NCBI GenBank assembly: GCA_007449985.2
Contig: VIIQ02000827.1
Location: 186,001 to 250,000 of the forward strand
Length of the DNA stretch: 64,000 nucleotides
Source: Desmodesmus armatus
Lineage: Eukaryota > Chlorophyta > Chlorophyceae > Sphaeropleales > Scenedesmaceae
Direction: 5' to 3'
Shown: positions 1 to 11,406 of the stretch, piece after piece
Layout of the letters: each line of letters begins with the position of its first letter
How positions within the stretch are numbered: position 1 is the first letter of the stretch
Translations under genes and position numbers: made by a program
Notes under the pieces: model-generated
Seen by the model: the letters and a program-made list of their open reading frames with translations, nothing else
The model's database searches: none
Told to the model about the DNA's origin: nothing

Positions 1-3000
1 CTGCTGCACCTTGGTGTTTGCAGGTATGGTATGGAGGACAGCAGCAACATGGGCTCAGTGGCGTGCAGTGCTGCCACCATGCTACACCCCTGCATGAAGC
101 CAGACCCGAAAAACTTGCACCAAACCCAGCCGTGGGTGTACGCGCTGCCATCCATCTGTGTGGGGTGTAGACTGTTGTTCAAGGGTGCCCCGTGGCCTCC
201 CCAAAGAAGGTGGTACGGTGTTGATGTTGAGCTAACCCTCACTTCAACCCCTCAAACCCGCACACCCCGAACAACCCTTGACACACTTGTAGTGTACCTG
301 CTGCTGTTGCGGTCGAAGGCATACACGCCGTCGTCACACACGGCCACCACAAAGAGGCCTGCAGAGGCCAGCGCCAGGGGTGGCAGTGGCAGCTGCAGGG
401 GCTCCCGCACAGCAGCACCTGCAACAGGCGCAGTAACATACATGCAGTACTGTTACTGTTACTTGCTATAACATACAAGAATGAAGTGACAACTCTGCAC
501 AACAACACCTAGGCCACCAAGTACAGGTACACAACAGCGTTGCTGCCAGAGGAATGAAGTGACAACCCCGCACAACACCTCAGAGTACTCTTACTGACTA
601 CATGGTTCAGGCGTGCCAGCACACCCCATAGGGAGCCAACGAGGCTCACGGGGCATGCAGAGTACATGCAGTGTCACAACCAGAGTACTCACACACTGCA
701 TAGCGGCGTTTTCATGTGGCAGTTGATTTCTATTCGCGCTTACATGGTTGAAGCAAGCTTATAAGGGCCACCGACAGCCCTCACTCACCGGCAGCGTCTG
801 TGACCAGCACCATGTTGTCCTCCCATGCCATGAGTCCAAGGCGCAGGTCAGGTATCGACCCCAGCAGCGGGGTGATGGCTGTCAAGTGGTCCGCCAGAAG
901 TGTCAGCTCATACTGAACACCACCTGCATATAAACATATGCACACTTACGCATACACCCTTAGGGCTGTTGCCATGATCTGATTGGTTTCTATCAAACCA
1001 CCCCACCCATATCCACCTTGCTACCACAAAGCCCAATAAGCGCATGCCCCCTGTTCATTGAGATCTCAAACGGACGGAGGGAGAGACAGGCATTGACATA
1101 AACCCTACCTGCCGTGCCTGCTGCGCTGGGGGACGATATGCCATGCTGTGCTGCAGCAGGCCGCAGGACGTAGTAGCCGTCAGGCACAGCACACAGCAGG
1201 GAGCCACCCGCCCAGGCCAGGCCAGTGACGCTGTCGGGGACGGCCACCTGCATGACCACAGGATAGCAAAAGTGCACACAAGCGGACCAACAATGATAAG
1301 AACACAAGGAGAGCGCAAAGTGGGTCAACATCTGGAATTGTAGACTTCTTAGGCAGCTGGCTTACAGGGAGCAAAGCACACCATGTAGACAAGCTGGTGT
1401 GTAGCCGTGCTTACATGGATCACAACTAGCAACAAGTACAGGTGAAAAAGCAGCCCATGTTGACAGAAATAGTAACAGTATTATGTGCAAGGTGCTGAAA
1501 GCTGCTGGCTATAAGGTAGGTACTTTTTGCTCAGTGTTGCATGCAGCAGCGGGTTGACACACCTGGCACACCATCACGGCTGGCTCCTTACTGCTCCCAG
1601 TAGTTGTGGCACCAGGCAGCACAGAGAACAGGGCCACCTTACTGCGGCCCTTGCCAGCCTTGAGGGCCACCCCAAGCAGCACTGGCAGGTGGGAGCAGCC
1701 CTGGGCAGCGACTGCTACTGCACCACGTGCTGCTGGCAGGGACACAACGGCAAAGGTCTCCAGAGACACGAGGCACACCTGTGGTGGGTGGGTGAGTGGG
1801 AGGCGGGCGGAGTGAGTGAATCGAGTGAAGTGAGTGAGTGAGGCGGTGATTACATAATCACCACTGAGGTTGTCAGCATTCTCAATGTCAAGAGTTTTTC
1901 CTATGGACTTGCAGTGGTAAGCCTGCTGCCTTGTGTGGTTTCCACAGTTTGAGCATTGAACTAAATAGCCGAACCTGCACAACACCTGACCCTCCCCTGA
2001 CACGCACACCAGCTTGTTTGCTGGGTCAGCTGCTTGCCTAGCCCACCTCTGCTGATTCAACCAGACAAGCAATGAGACAACAGATAAAGCATGTGTCACA
2101 CCCTACCTGCCCCTCCTGTGAGGTGCACACCAGCCTAGCTACTGAATCGGCTACCTCTCTGCCTCAACTGCTACCAGCTGCTGCTCTGGCCAGACAAGCA
2201 TGCATCTGACCCCGCTTTGCCCTTCACCAACATACACAACACCCTGGCTGCTGCACCAGCTGCCTGCTGCCGTGAATGCTCAACGCTGCTCTGCCCACTC
2301 AATCAGTAATCAGTTACGTAATCAGCATGTGCACCCACCTGGCCCTCCTCTGACATGCACACCAGCCTGGCTGCTGCATCTGCTGGTGTAATGTCGGCCA
2401 CAGCCTGCCTGCTGAATACTTTCTTCTCCGCCTGCAGCCTCAGCACAGGGGCCACACCCACACCACCTGCACACAACAGCAACACAGCGCTGTTAATCAT
2501 TCGCTGATGTCTCCTGCAAAGCTATTCATGCGTCTACACGCGCGGTCGAGCATTGGGATGGATACATGTATACTGCTCACACACCCAAGACAAGTCTGAG
2601 GGTGCTGTCAATAGCGCTCAAGCACGTGCCGCACACACTTGGCCACCCTGCTAGACTGCAGCAGGTTGGGGGCAGGGCTTGGAACAAACAGGAGCCGGTG
2701 TCTTGCTGCACCTGCTAAACGTACACTGCCCATCTGCTGTTTGCGACTGCTGGTTGATGCAGATGCTGGTTCAAACATGGGCCGCAACTGCCAGCATTCG
2801 TCACCAACACGGTGCAGTGCACATGCAGCTGCCAAGTTGTTTTGTCCTTGCAACGTGTGCAGGCAGCACAGGCATGACCTTCATTACATGGCCACCCTGC
2901 CTCACCTGGCCCGCCATACACTGCCAGTGTGCTGCTGCTGCTGGAGCAGCTGTGCTCCTCCACCACTCCATTGTCCAGGCCAAGGAACACACGCTGTCCC

Positions 3001-3098
3001 GCCTTCAATAGAGCCACTGCTGTGATGCGGCGCTGGTCCTTGCGCTGGTGCACCACAGACAGGGTGAAGGCTGACCTGGCAGAGTCATCGGACTGCAT
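1..3098 (-). CDS. VPS39/TGFBRAP1-like CNH-domain protein, 5' part (runs off left edge)
   Basis: Minus-strand spliced gene whose 3' end lies outside the window. The first ATG I trust is at 3098; a GTG at 3113 is in the same frame. The first exon (donor about 2906) reads ITAVALLKAGQRVFLGLDNG, the opening beta-propeller strand of a citron-homology (CNH) domain. Later exons fit the same domain: about 2470-2339 (ending LVCMSEEGQ), 1788-1519 (VCLVSLETFAVV), 1245-1099 (VTGLAWAGGSLLCAVPDGYY, matching the 'W.g.slcvg...yyli' signature of VPS39), 925-786 (TAITPLLGSIPDLRLG) and 440-293 (LFVVAVCDDGVYAFDR). The family tethers endosomes or vacuoles in HOPS/CORVET with Rab GTPases. The clathrin-repeat C-terminus would lie to the left. 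VPS39 and TGFBRAP1/VPS3 cannot be separated from this part alone. Family call fairly sure; exon ends approximate. Confidence 0.65.
1980..2340 (-). repeat. Three tandem copies of an exon 3' end plus donor site
   Basis: The exon end at about 2339 (minus, ADAAARLVCMSEEGQ then a GT donor) recurs at about 2150-2107 (ADSVARLVCTSQEGQ) and 2033-1985 (ADPANKLVCVSGEGQ), each followed by GT. All three stay open in the same relative frame. This looks like tandem duplication of an exon-intron junction inside the VPS39-like gene. Which copy is spliced cannot be decided from sequence. Confidence 0.7.
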
Positions 3099-3710
3099 GC
3101 GGCTGTGCTGCACTCGGACAGGCCTGCTTGCGCTGTCTGCTGTGCTGCAGACGCTACGCTGCTACTTCACCCAGAGCATGCGCATGGAACTTGGGCTTGA
3201 CAAGGCACTACTGCTGTTGCCCTGATGCAGTGCATGAGTCACAAATTGCAACACATGCGGTGTATTTCATTATAAGAACATCATGTTCAGCCTGACCCAA
3301 GATTTGTGCTCAAGCACCAAGTGGTCAGGGGGCAGTGATCAGCTGCACTGCAGGTGCCAGACTAGACACAAGCGTCCAAGTTCGATTTACAGCACAAATA
3401 AAAAGGAAATGAAACTCAGCACTTTGTGCACTGGTCAGCTTGATCGAGGAAGAAGCAGGAGGCGCGGTTCCAGAGTTTGATCTGGACCCGGGTTCTGGAG
3501 GAGTGGACGTAGGTCCCACTTCACAATGGGTCACCCAATGCCCTCCAAACTAATTCTGGAAATGTCCGTGGAGCCCTGCTGCTCATGACTGTGTTGGTGA
3601 TCTATTCAAGGACAGTTTCTGGGCCTTCTCTGTAGCCCTCTTGCATTACAGCTGAATCTGCAAAACACATTGCAATAGTTTCTTCATACCGGTGTGGCCA
3701 GCGGGATCAG
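3099..3710. promoter_or_regulatory. Divergent intergenic region between VPS39-like and ViaA-like genes
   Basis: About 600 bases between two divergently oriented start codons. It must hold both promoters and 5' UTRs. Short ORFs here look non-coding. I see no clear TATA box or other named motif. Confidence 0.5.
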
Positions 3711-6700
3711 ATGTTCCAGCGATGCAGCTGCTTGCAGCAGCAGCAAATGAGTGCAAGGCCAGCCTTGTGGCCCAGCCAAATGCAAGCTGTGCGGGCGTTC
3801 ATTCCAAACAGGCAGCGCCAGCAACGCCGCAGTGCAGCATCTGGCAGACGCTGCAGGCTATCTGTCAGGGCCAACTATGACAATATGAGCACGGAGTGAG
3901 TGATCGATCAGGGATGCCAGGCTGGAGCATGAGCTGCATGAGTATGCATGCGCTGATTGGCACATGCAATGGTGTGACATCGTCAGATCACCTGCATTAC
4001 GTGATATTGGCATAGCTTGTGCCCTGCAGTGCCTGGCATTGGGACAGTGTGAACACCATGTTGGCATGAGCAGTGCGCTCTGGTGCTGTTGTGCATGCAA
4101 GCCTTGCCTGGGGCTGGTGGGGTCGGGGACTGCATGGGCCCCGCAATTGACAGTGCAATCTTATGCTTGAGCATAAGTTTGAATGGTCCGTGAGCATGCG
4201 ACTGCAACTGGCATCCCTCAGTTGGAGTTGAGGTCCACCTGGTGCCGTTTGCTGTGTGTCTGTGTGGTCGCTCCCTGCAGTCTGCTGGGTCCCCACTTCC
4301 ACAACCGTGCCCGCATCAGTGACGAACTGATGAACAAACTTATGGAGCTGCCAGGTGTGCAATGGGACAATGACAGGTTTCAGCAGTGCAGGGGTTTCAG
4401 GGGTTGAGGGTTGACACCTAAACCCAAACCAGACAACCCTCAACCCAATGGTGTCGCCCCTCTTCTAACATATCCTCAAGCATGCCCCCTCCTCCTCCCT
4501 GGATCTGTTCGTTGGCCAGGCAGTGTCTAGGATGGCCAGGTGTGCAGTGGGCAGCAGCGCTTTGAGCAGCAGGTGTCACCCTTCTGCAGCCATCGAGCCT
4601 GCAGCTGTCACCCTTTGGCCTTCGTCCTTGACCCTTTCATGCGTCCACATGCGATCTCTCCGGTTGTCATTCCGTGCATTTCCCTGAGTTTCTCGCCTAT
4701 ACCACCCCCCCCCCCTTGTGTCTGCTGCATCTGCTGGTGTTGTCCAGGCACCCGGGGCCTAGGTGAGTTGAGGGCAAGGGCGGAGGACCTCACCACCTGG
4801 AAAATGGCCCTGCAAAAAGGGTGAGTGAGTGAGTCGAGAAGAAGAAGAGTGAGCTTAGAAGGTTGAGAGAGCAAGCAGTTGATGTGTCAGTGCCACACAA
4901 GTCACTCCGTGAGGTTGTGGTTTCAGCTTGCCGTCACTTGGTTTGAGCCATGGCTGTCATAGCACACAGGCTTGGTTGAGGTGCTCACGTGCATGCTGCC
5001 TGTTGTGCTTGTGTTGCTGCAGTGTGTTGCCGCACCCTAAGACTTTTTGGCTTGTGTTGCTGCAGTGTGTTGCCGCACCCTGAAGATGTTGAGTGGCCGG
5101 TGGAGCCGTTCAAAACGAAGTTCATGGTACGCTTTAGAGGCCTTGGGGGAGAGGGGAGGGACTGGGAGTGCGAGTGGGAGGGTAGGGTTGAGTAAGAGGC
5201 AAGCCTGCTCGGCAAATCTAGCACATTGCTATGAATGTTTGCTGGTCAGCTGCAGCCTGCATCTGAGTATGCAATCCTGCTGGTCAGCCCAGTAGCTTCA
5301 GCATGCAGGTTTGCATACCCACCATTGGGATCGTGATCATCTCCCAGCAACGACTCTACTTTGTGCCGCCCTTTCCTGCTCTGACCCACCCACCCACCCC
5401 CAGGATGCGTTGCGCACACTGGAGATGCCTCGCTTCACCCGGCGCTACCCAGCAGTCCTTGAGACACTGATGAAACAGATGCTCAACATGGTGCACGTGA
5501 GTTTGATGGAGGGCGAAGAAAGGCAGGAGGGGGTGGGGTACCCGGGGGCAGGAGGAAGGGGGGGGGGGTGGATGTCAGGGAGGAGGGGCTATGATAGAGT
5601 GAGCAGGTGCGGTTTACAGTTACAGTTACAGTAATTGGCTCAGCAAAAGCTGAGCAACCCACAAGGCAGCCAGAGGCTCATGGGGGACCAGGAAAGCATG
5701 AAGCGTCAAAAGCATGAAGAAGAACACCTGACAAGTCTGTGTTTACGGGGCTGTGTGCTATAGTTGTCTTGCTTTCCGGCAGATGCAGCCTTTTTCACTC
5801 TCTAGTCCTTGAAGCACTGCTTGATGGTCTGATCAAACAGTGTCTCAAGGACCAGGGAGTGGAAAAGGCCATTTTTGCTGGGAAGGAGGGCCACTACAGC
5901 AGCCCCGTGAACCAAACTTCTATAGTACAGATTCGACATGGTGCATGTGAGTGGCATCAGGCACTTGCATGTGTAGTGTCATTCCGATGAAGGTGGTACA
6001 GCTGGCTGTGTTCTGTGGCTGTGTTGTGTTGTTGCATCTCTGCATTGCTACCCCCCCCCCCCCCCACACACACACACACCCCAACACCACCACCTACAGC
6101 TTGTGTGTCAACACCGCACCATCACCACCACCACCACCACCACCACCACCACACACCTTTCACTTCTGGCCGACAGGACTTTGAGACAAAGCTGCTCGAA
6201 GCCGAGTCCAAGCGTCAGCAGCAGCAGCAGCGCCCCCCGCCCATGCAGCAGCAGTCCCCACAGGGGCAGGAACAGCAGCAGCAACAGCAGCAGGAGGAGC
6301 AGGATGGGGAGTCAGGCGAGGAGGGTCAGGCTGGGGGCATGATGGAGCAGCAAATGGAGGAGATGACTCAGGAGCAGATGGAGCAGGTGGGTGTGCCTGT
6401 CCTTGTGTTTTCTGGATTGAATTGGATATGGAGTAAGTTTTGTGTGTCCTCGCATCGGGTATGGACTGGGTTTGTGTTTCCTTCATCGAATGGGATGGCC
6501 ACACACACTCTTGATGCTGTTCATCTTCATGGACATGCATTGGTTTGGGGGTTGGGAGGCTGGGGGACGGGGGTCAGGAGGGTGTCAGGCTGGGGTCATG
6601 CTGGAGCAGCGATGGACCCATAGAACCAGGAGCTGGAGCAGGTGGTATTTGTTGATATCCATGTTTGTTTGCTGTGTGACATCCCTTTTTCCACAGCGAG

Positions 6701-9700
6701 TCATCCCATCAACACCAGTTCCTACACTTCGGCTCTTTTCCAGCCTATGCTGCTGCTGCTGACGCCGCTGTCTGTTGTTTGCCTGTGTTGTTGTGCAGGC
6801 GCTGCGTGACAGCGTGAATCAGCAGGGGCAGGCTGGTGAGGGCAGCAAGCAAATGCAGATCATGCTGCAGGACATGGAGGGACAGCAGGCGGGAAAAACA
6901 GGGTGAGGAGTGAGAGGGTGCAACTGCACTGCAGCACATTTGTCACCAGCTGCCTGGCCTGTGCTTTGTGCCTGCACTATCTCCCGGCCATCTGCCTACA
7001 CACATGACTGCTGTCCTGGGACCTTCTCTCACTCCCTGGTATTTATCACCCACTTTCTCATTTTCTCCCTCCCCCAATGACGGCAGTCAGGAGGTTGATG
7101 ACCAGCTGCAGCAGGAGCTTGAGTCTGTGCGGAGCAGATTGTGGCTGATCTCATGTTTGCCCACCCTCTTCCCTCCCGGCCATCTGCTCACACCATCACT
7201 GCTTTCGCTCTCTCCCTGTCTTTATCACCCACTTTCTCCCATTTTATATCCCTCAGTGATGGTGGCCAGGAGGTTGATGACCAGCTGCAGCAGGAGCTTG
7301 AGTCTGCTGCTGAGCAGATTGTGGCTGAGTTCCAGGCGGGCATGCAGGAGGTGATGGACAACCTGGAGAAGGCGCAGATGGCCTTCGACGACCTCTCAGG
7401 TGGGGTCTGGCTGCTATGACGGACCCAGCCATCCCCAGGGGCTTGTGGCGTGCGGGACATGATATCTGCAGCTTGCGGATTGTCTGCTGTTGGTGGTGGT
7501 GGTGGGGGGGGGGGCTTGCGGTAGCCCTGCTGGTGCTGCCTTGCTTGAGGTTTTGAGGAGAGGTCAAAAATTGCAGTGGGTGCTGGCTGGCTGGAGTGTG
7601 AGGTGTGTCCTGCACTGAGCCCGGGCACCAGGCAGCATTGACGGCTCTGACTCCCGCGCCCGCCTCTCTCGCGCTCTCGCTTCCTCACTCTTCTTCGCAC
7701 ACACCCTCTCACTCTTCCCTGTATCCTGCAGAGCTGCTTGAGGGTGAGGAGGGGTTGTGCTGAGCAAGGGCACGTGGCAGCATGGGCGGCTGTATCCTCC
7801 CATCTTCATCTCACTCTCTGTCCCTCCTTCCCTCACTCACACCCTCTTTCTCCCATTTGCAGAGCTACTCGAGGGTGAAGAGGGTTTTGCGCTGAGCCAG
7901 GGCACGTGGCAGCGTGACGGGTGGCGTGAGCTGGATGACCTGCGCAAGAAGCTGGAGGGGCTCAAGGAGCTCAGGGAGCTGGTCAGGGGGCTGGGGCGCA
8001 GCGGCGGCAAGGGACCCCTGCGCAAGGCACCAGAGCAGGTGTGTTGACGAAGAGGATACATACCGGTGTGGGTTTTGGATGTCAGCATGTCTTTGGATTG
8101 ACTTGTGTAAAACAAGTGCTACATTCCCAACAACAGTCAAGGGCCTTGGCTGCAGCAGCGGCAAGTAGCCCCTACACAAGGCATCCGGGCAAGTGTGTTT
8201 TTGGCTAGCGCACGTCACAGTCAGACAGGCACGGTGGAGTACCACAGTAGGGCAGCACAGCACTACTGTTTGGAGTATCTTGTCATGCTGGCCAGTTTGA
8301 CCATGGCGGAAGGGTGTGTGTTTAGCTCGACCCTGTCTTGCCTCTATGAGGGCTGCGCAGTTAGCCATGCAGTGCTGGATGATGCCTGCATGAGGCCCCA
8401 GCACAGCACGCGTGCACAACATGTTTTGCAGCACCTTGGGTTGCACTGGGAGTTCCAAGGCATTCTTTACACAACTCAAGTTCCTGCTGTAGCGTGGTCC
8501 ATGTGACACGATGTGTATCTGTGCCTGTGTCTGTACCTGTGCTGCTGCGTACCTGTAGATTGAGTCCCCTAAGCACCCTGTGGGTGTGGTACGCTCACCC
8601 CTGCAGCCTGAGGAGGTCCGAGGCCTGACCAGAGGAGGTACGGAGCAGCACAGCTACCAGTGGTTGATTCTTGAAGTGCTGAAGGCTGGCCTGGCATGTT
8701 GCGCATGACTCCTTGTTGCCAGTACTGCACAGTAGCGAGGTCACTTCCCGTTGCCATGAACGGAACACCATGTTGGGACAATGGACAAGTCTGGTGCATG
8801 CGCATGCTTGCAGCATGCATACACTTGTGGGGTTCCCGCAGGCGCGCTGAGCCAATTGTTGTGCGTTTGCAATGCATGCGCATGGTGGCATGCATCCGTT
8901 CATAATCGTTCTTCTCGCAGGCGACCGAGCTTGCATATTGTCAGGTCTGCAATGCATGCGTGTTCGCGTGCTTTCATCACTACCATGTTTCCTGCAGGCA
9001 GGCTGAGCCACATGCTGTACGCGTGCCATGCATGCGCATGTCCGCACACACCTGGCAACATATGTTGTGCGTGTATGTGTTTCCTGCAGGCGAGCTCAGC
9101 CGCATGCTGCCCAGTGAGATGGCTCTGCTGGCGCACGGCTGGCCACGCAAGGTGGCAGACAACCCGGAGGGTGCGGCTGCCGCTGCCGCTGCTGGTGGCA
9201 CTGTCGTGTCCTTGTCCTCATTCAACTCCCAGGACGAGGAGGGACAGATCATAGAGGAGCAGTATTACCTGCCTGGTGAGTTCATGGGGTGATTGGGAGG
9301 TCCAGCCAGTAATTCAGGTCAATCAAGCTGTGATCGACCTGTGAAAGTTGATGTACAGCAGGTGTACATGGGCACGATACTCACCAGTGGTGTGTGTGTG
9401 GATGGCCCTACATCTGTCACGGGGCTCCGCATACATCCTTGGTTGAGTATTCTGCCTATGTGCGCCTGCTGCACAGCGACCGTGCTTTTGGGCTGGAGTA
9501 GTGCAAGCAACAACTTGTTGCATGCCTGTCACAAATGCTTGGATATGGTACTGCAATCTGCTGGCCACTGTTTCGGCTTTTCATAGAACATGTTGATTGG
9601 TTAGCAGGCCAACTTGCCCGCAGATGTACAGTTGCAGGCCATCAACCTGTGAGTGGTGGGATCCCCAAAACCCGTGCCTGTGCCTGTGCCTGTGACCCTC

Positions 9701-11406
9701 CTGCACTTGTAGGCGCCCATGCTGCACGCATGCTGCACAGGGTGCGCCGTGCTGAGCGCATGCTGCTGTCGTATGAGCGCTGCGGCTGGCTGGATGACAC
9801 ACCCAGCAGACTTACTGGCAGGCAGGTGTGTGTTGTTGGGCGTCCGCTCCTGCTTACCACCCATGACTCGCAGCTTTTCAGCACCCGTCCCACTGCTTCT
9901 CATGGTGTCGTTCTTTCATGGCGGGGTCTCCATGCATGACTGATACTGGGGATGCGTGCCCCAACAGGAGCAGCAACTGAACACCTCTCCTGGCTGGCGG
10001 ACGCGCGGTGGTGATCCTGAGACATGCAGAACCACCTGCCTGCCTACATGGGAGCTCCTGTCTCTGCTGGGCCCTGCGCACACACAAGCCATGTGCGCCG
10101 CATATGCTGCAGCAAGGCTGTCGTGTGTTGAGGCCGTGTTCACCTGCTCACCCCTATTTATTTGTTCTACTAATCTGCGCGCTGGGAATGTGTGCAGGAG
10201 ATCCGGCCTGCTGCCGAAATGGGTCCTATCATCCTGTGCTTGGACACATCAGGCAGCATGCGTGGTGCGCGTGAGGTTGTGGCCAAGGCCCTAGCACTGG
10301 AGTGCATGAGGGGTGCCCACAGGCAGCAGCGGCCCTGCTACCTGTATGCCTTCAGTGGTCCAGGTGAGCTCTGTGCTGGCAGCACTGGTGCCGGCGGCAC
10401 CGTCAGCGATCTGTTTGCAGCAGAGGTTTGCTTTGTATACAGTTGGCTGATGCAGAGTGCAGACGTGTCCAGCTGGTGCGTTACTGGGCATACCACGTGT
10501 GCAGGTGCAGCCACACAGGCCACACGTCAACTGCTGCTCAGTGCAAAGGTTGCTTACAATTAGACGATTTGAGATGACTGCCCAGTTGAGCAGTACTGCT
10601 AACAAATGGCAGCTTGCATGTTGGAGTCGCATGCGTGTATGGATCGTCAGAAAAAGATTGCCTCATCTCGCTTCACCACAAAATTGGCTGTGCTGTGCTG
10701 TGCCGTCCCGCGCCGCTGCACTCCTGCAGAGCAAGTCCAGGAGCTGGAGCTGTCTGTGGACCTGCGCAGCCTGGACAAGCTGCTGGACTTCCTGTCCTGC
10801 AGCTTCATGGGCGGCACGGACGTGGACCGGCCCCTGGAGCTCAGCCTGGAACGACTGCAGAAGGATGAGTGGCAGCAGGTACTACCTCTAGTAGAGGGCA
10901 GCACTGGGCAGGGCGTAAGGGAGCCATTCGTGTCGTACATCGCCTGGTTTTGGTTTTGGGAGTGTTGGGCTGACAGAGCGTGCGCTTTGGCGCGGGGACT
11001 GTTGGGCTGACAGAGCGTGCGCTTTGGCGCGGGACACTTGGGATGACGTGCTTGGTGTGCTGGCTGAAAGTACAGCTCATTTAGTTTTGCAGAGACACGC
11101 CGGGTAACCAGCTTGTGCCTGACATGCTCCACATATTGCGCATGGTGATGACTCCTCCAGTAATGTCATTGTTATAATTGCTGTCGTGCTGCGCAGGCTG
11201 ACATCCTGATGGTGACGGATGGCGAGATCGCCCCGCCCAATCAGAAGCTGCTGGATGAGATTGCCAAGGCGAATGAGGACCTAGGACTTGAGGTGCATGG
11301 GCTGCTGGTCAGCAGCCAAGTCAGTGAGAGCATGCAGAAGCTGTGCACACACCTGCACGTGTTCAAGTCCTGGAGCAAGGTCGGGGCGGAAAGTTGGCAG
11401 TACTGA
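3711..11406 (+). CDS. Plastid-targeted ViaA-like von Willebrand A domain protein
   Basis: Spliced gene of about 17 exons. ATG at 3711 (in-frame Met also at 3747 and 3780) opens an Arg/Gln/Ser-rich leader ending CRLSVRA, a typical algal chloroplast transit peptide. Exons I place: 3711-3895, 4280-4353, about 4762-4820, 5066-5126, 5404-5496, 6177-6386 (Gln/Glu-rich), 6799-6902, 7257-7399, 7863-8038, 8559-8637, 9090-9275, 9713-9835, 9968-~10008, 10198-10373, 10730-10878 and 11197-11406. The C-terminus aligns with E. coli ViaA: IILCLDTSGSM (MIDAS DxSxS), CYLYAFSG, FMGGTDVDRPLEL, ILMVTDGE. RMLPSEMALLA and RRAERMLLSYE match the segment before the vWA domain. In bacteria ViaA partners the MoxR ATPase RavA; no RavA gene is in this window. 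Stop at 11406 is likely, though a donor-like GT precedes it. Confidence 0.82.
5007..5081 (+). repeat. Direct repeat spanning a 3' splice site (ViaA exon 4)
   Basis: Copies at 5007-5038 and 5050-5081 (period 43) each contain an intron end, TGCAG and the exon start TGTGTTGCCGCACCC. Only the second leads into the open exon (LPHPEDVEWPVEPF). Using the first acceptor would reach a stop just inside the second copy. Confidence 0.85.
5802..5950 (+). repeat. Decayed echo of ViaA exon 5
   Basis: This stretch starts AGTCCTTGA after a CTCTCTAG acceptor and ends CGACATGGTGCATGTGAGT, resembling the second half of exon 5 (AGTCCTTGAGACACTG ... CAACATGGTGCACGTGAGT). Exons 5 and 7 both have phase-0 junctions, and inserting this copy at phase 0 meets a stop. 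I read it as a dead exon copy inside the intron. Confidence 0.55.
6049..6154. repeat. Poly-C and (CAC)n low-complexity tract in an intron
   Basis: A poly-C run, CA repeats and a (CAC)n microsatellite lie just before the acceptor at 6176. They form the polypyrimidine side of the intron and would encode poly-His only if the intron were retained. Confidence 0.85.
6325..6655 (+). repeat. Echo of the end of ViaA exon 7
   Basis: The exon 7 end (GTCAGGCTGGGGGCATG, then ATGGAGCAG, then GAGCAGGTGG donor, about 6327-6390) recurs degraded at about 6583-6650 (GTGTCAGGCTGGGGTCATG, then CTGGAGCAGGTGGT). The second copy contains an in-frame TAG and no longer encodes the Met/Gln/Glu helix. Confidence 0.65.
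6976..7335 (+). repeat. Tandem duplication of intron plus ViaA exon 9 start
   Basis: The block with CCCGGCCATCTGC, TTTATCACCCACTTTCTC and the exon start GAGGTTGATGACCAGCTGCA occurs twice, at 7091 and 7270 for the exon part (period 179). Copy 1 can be joined in phase and reads EVDDQLQQELES, but it then loses one base (ESVRSR instead of ESAAEQ) and goes out of frame. Copy 2 is the working exon. Confidence 0.85.
7640..7905 (+). repeat. Tandem duplication of intron plus ViaA exon 10 start
   Basis: TGCAGAGCTGCTTGAGGGTG at 7727 and the matching TGCAGAGCTACTCGAGGGTG at 7858 (period 131) each follow a CT-rich intron. Copy 1 is broken: GGGTTGTGCTGAGC puts a stop in the frame where copy 2 reads EGEEGFALSQGTWQ. 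Copy 2 is the true exon. Confidence 0.85.
8838..9130 (+). repeat. Four successive 3' splice-site/exon-start copies (ViaA exon 12)
   Basis: A unit of acceptor GCAGGC plus GCTGAGC-like exon start plus a GCATG-rich stretch recurs at about 8838, 8918, 8995 and 9085. Only the last opens into the coding exon (GELSRMLPSEMALLAHGW). The three upstream copies are diverged and have stops or the wrong frame. The GCATGC-rich linkers are shared. Confidence 0.75.
10944..11036. repeat. Direct repeat in a ViaA intron
   Basis: TTGGGCTGACAGAGCGTGCG followed by CTTTGGCGCGGG occurs twice in tandem (about 10965 and 11002). It lies within the intron before the last exon, with no coding effect seen. Confidence 0.9.

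Noticed and set aside
6100..6170. Poly-His open frame
   Set aside because: A (CAC)n microsatellite inside an intron just before a good acceptor; not coding.
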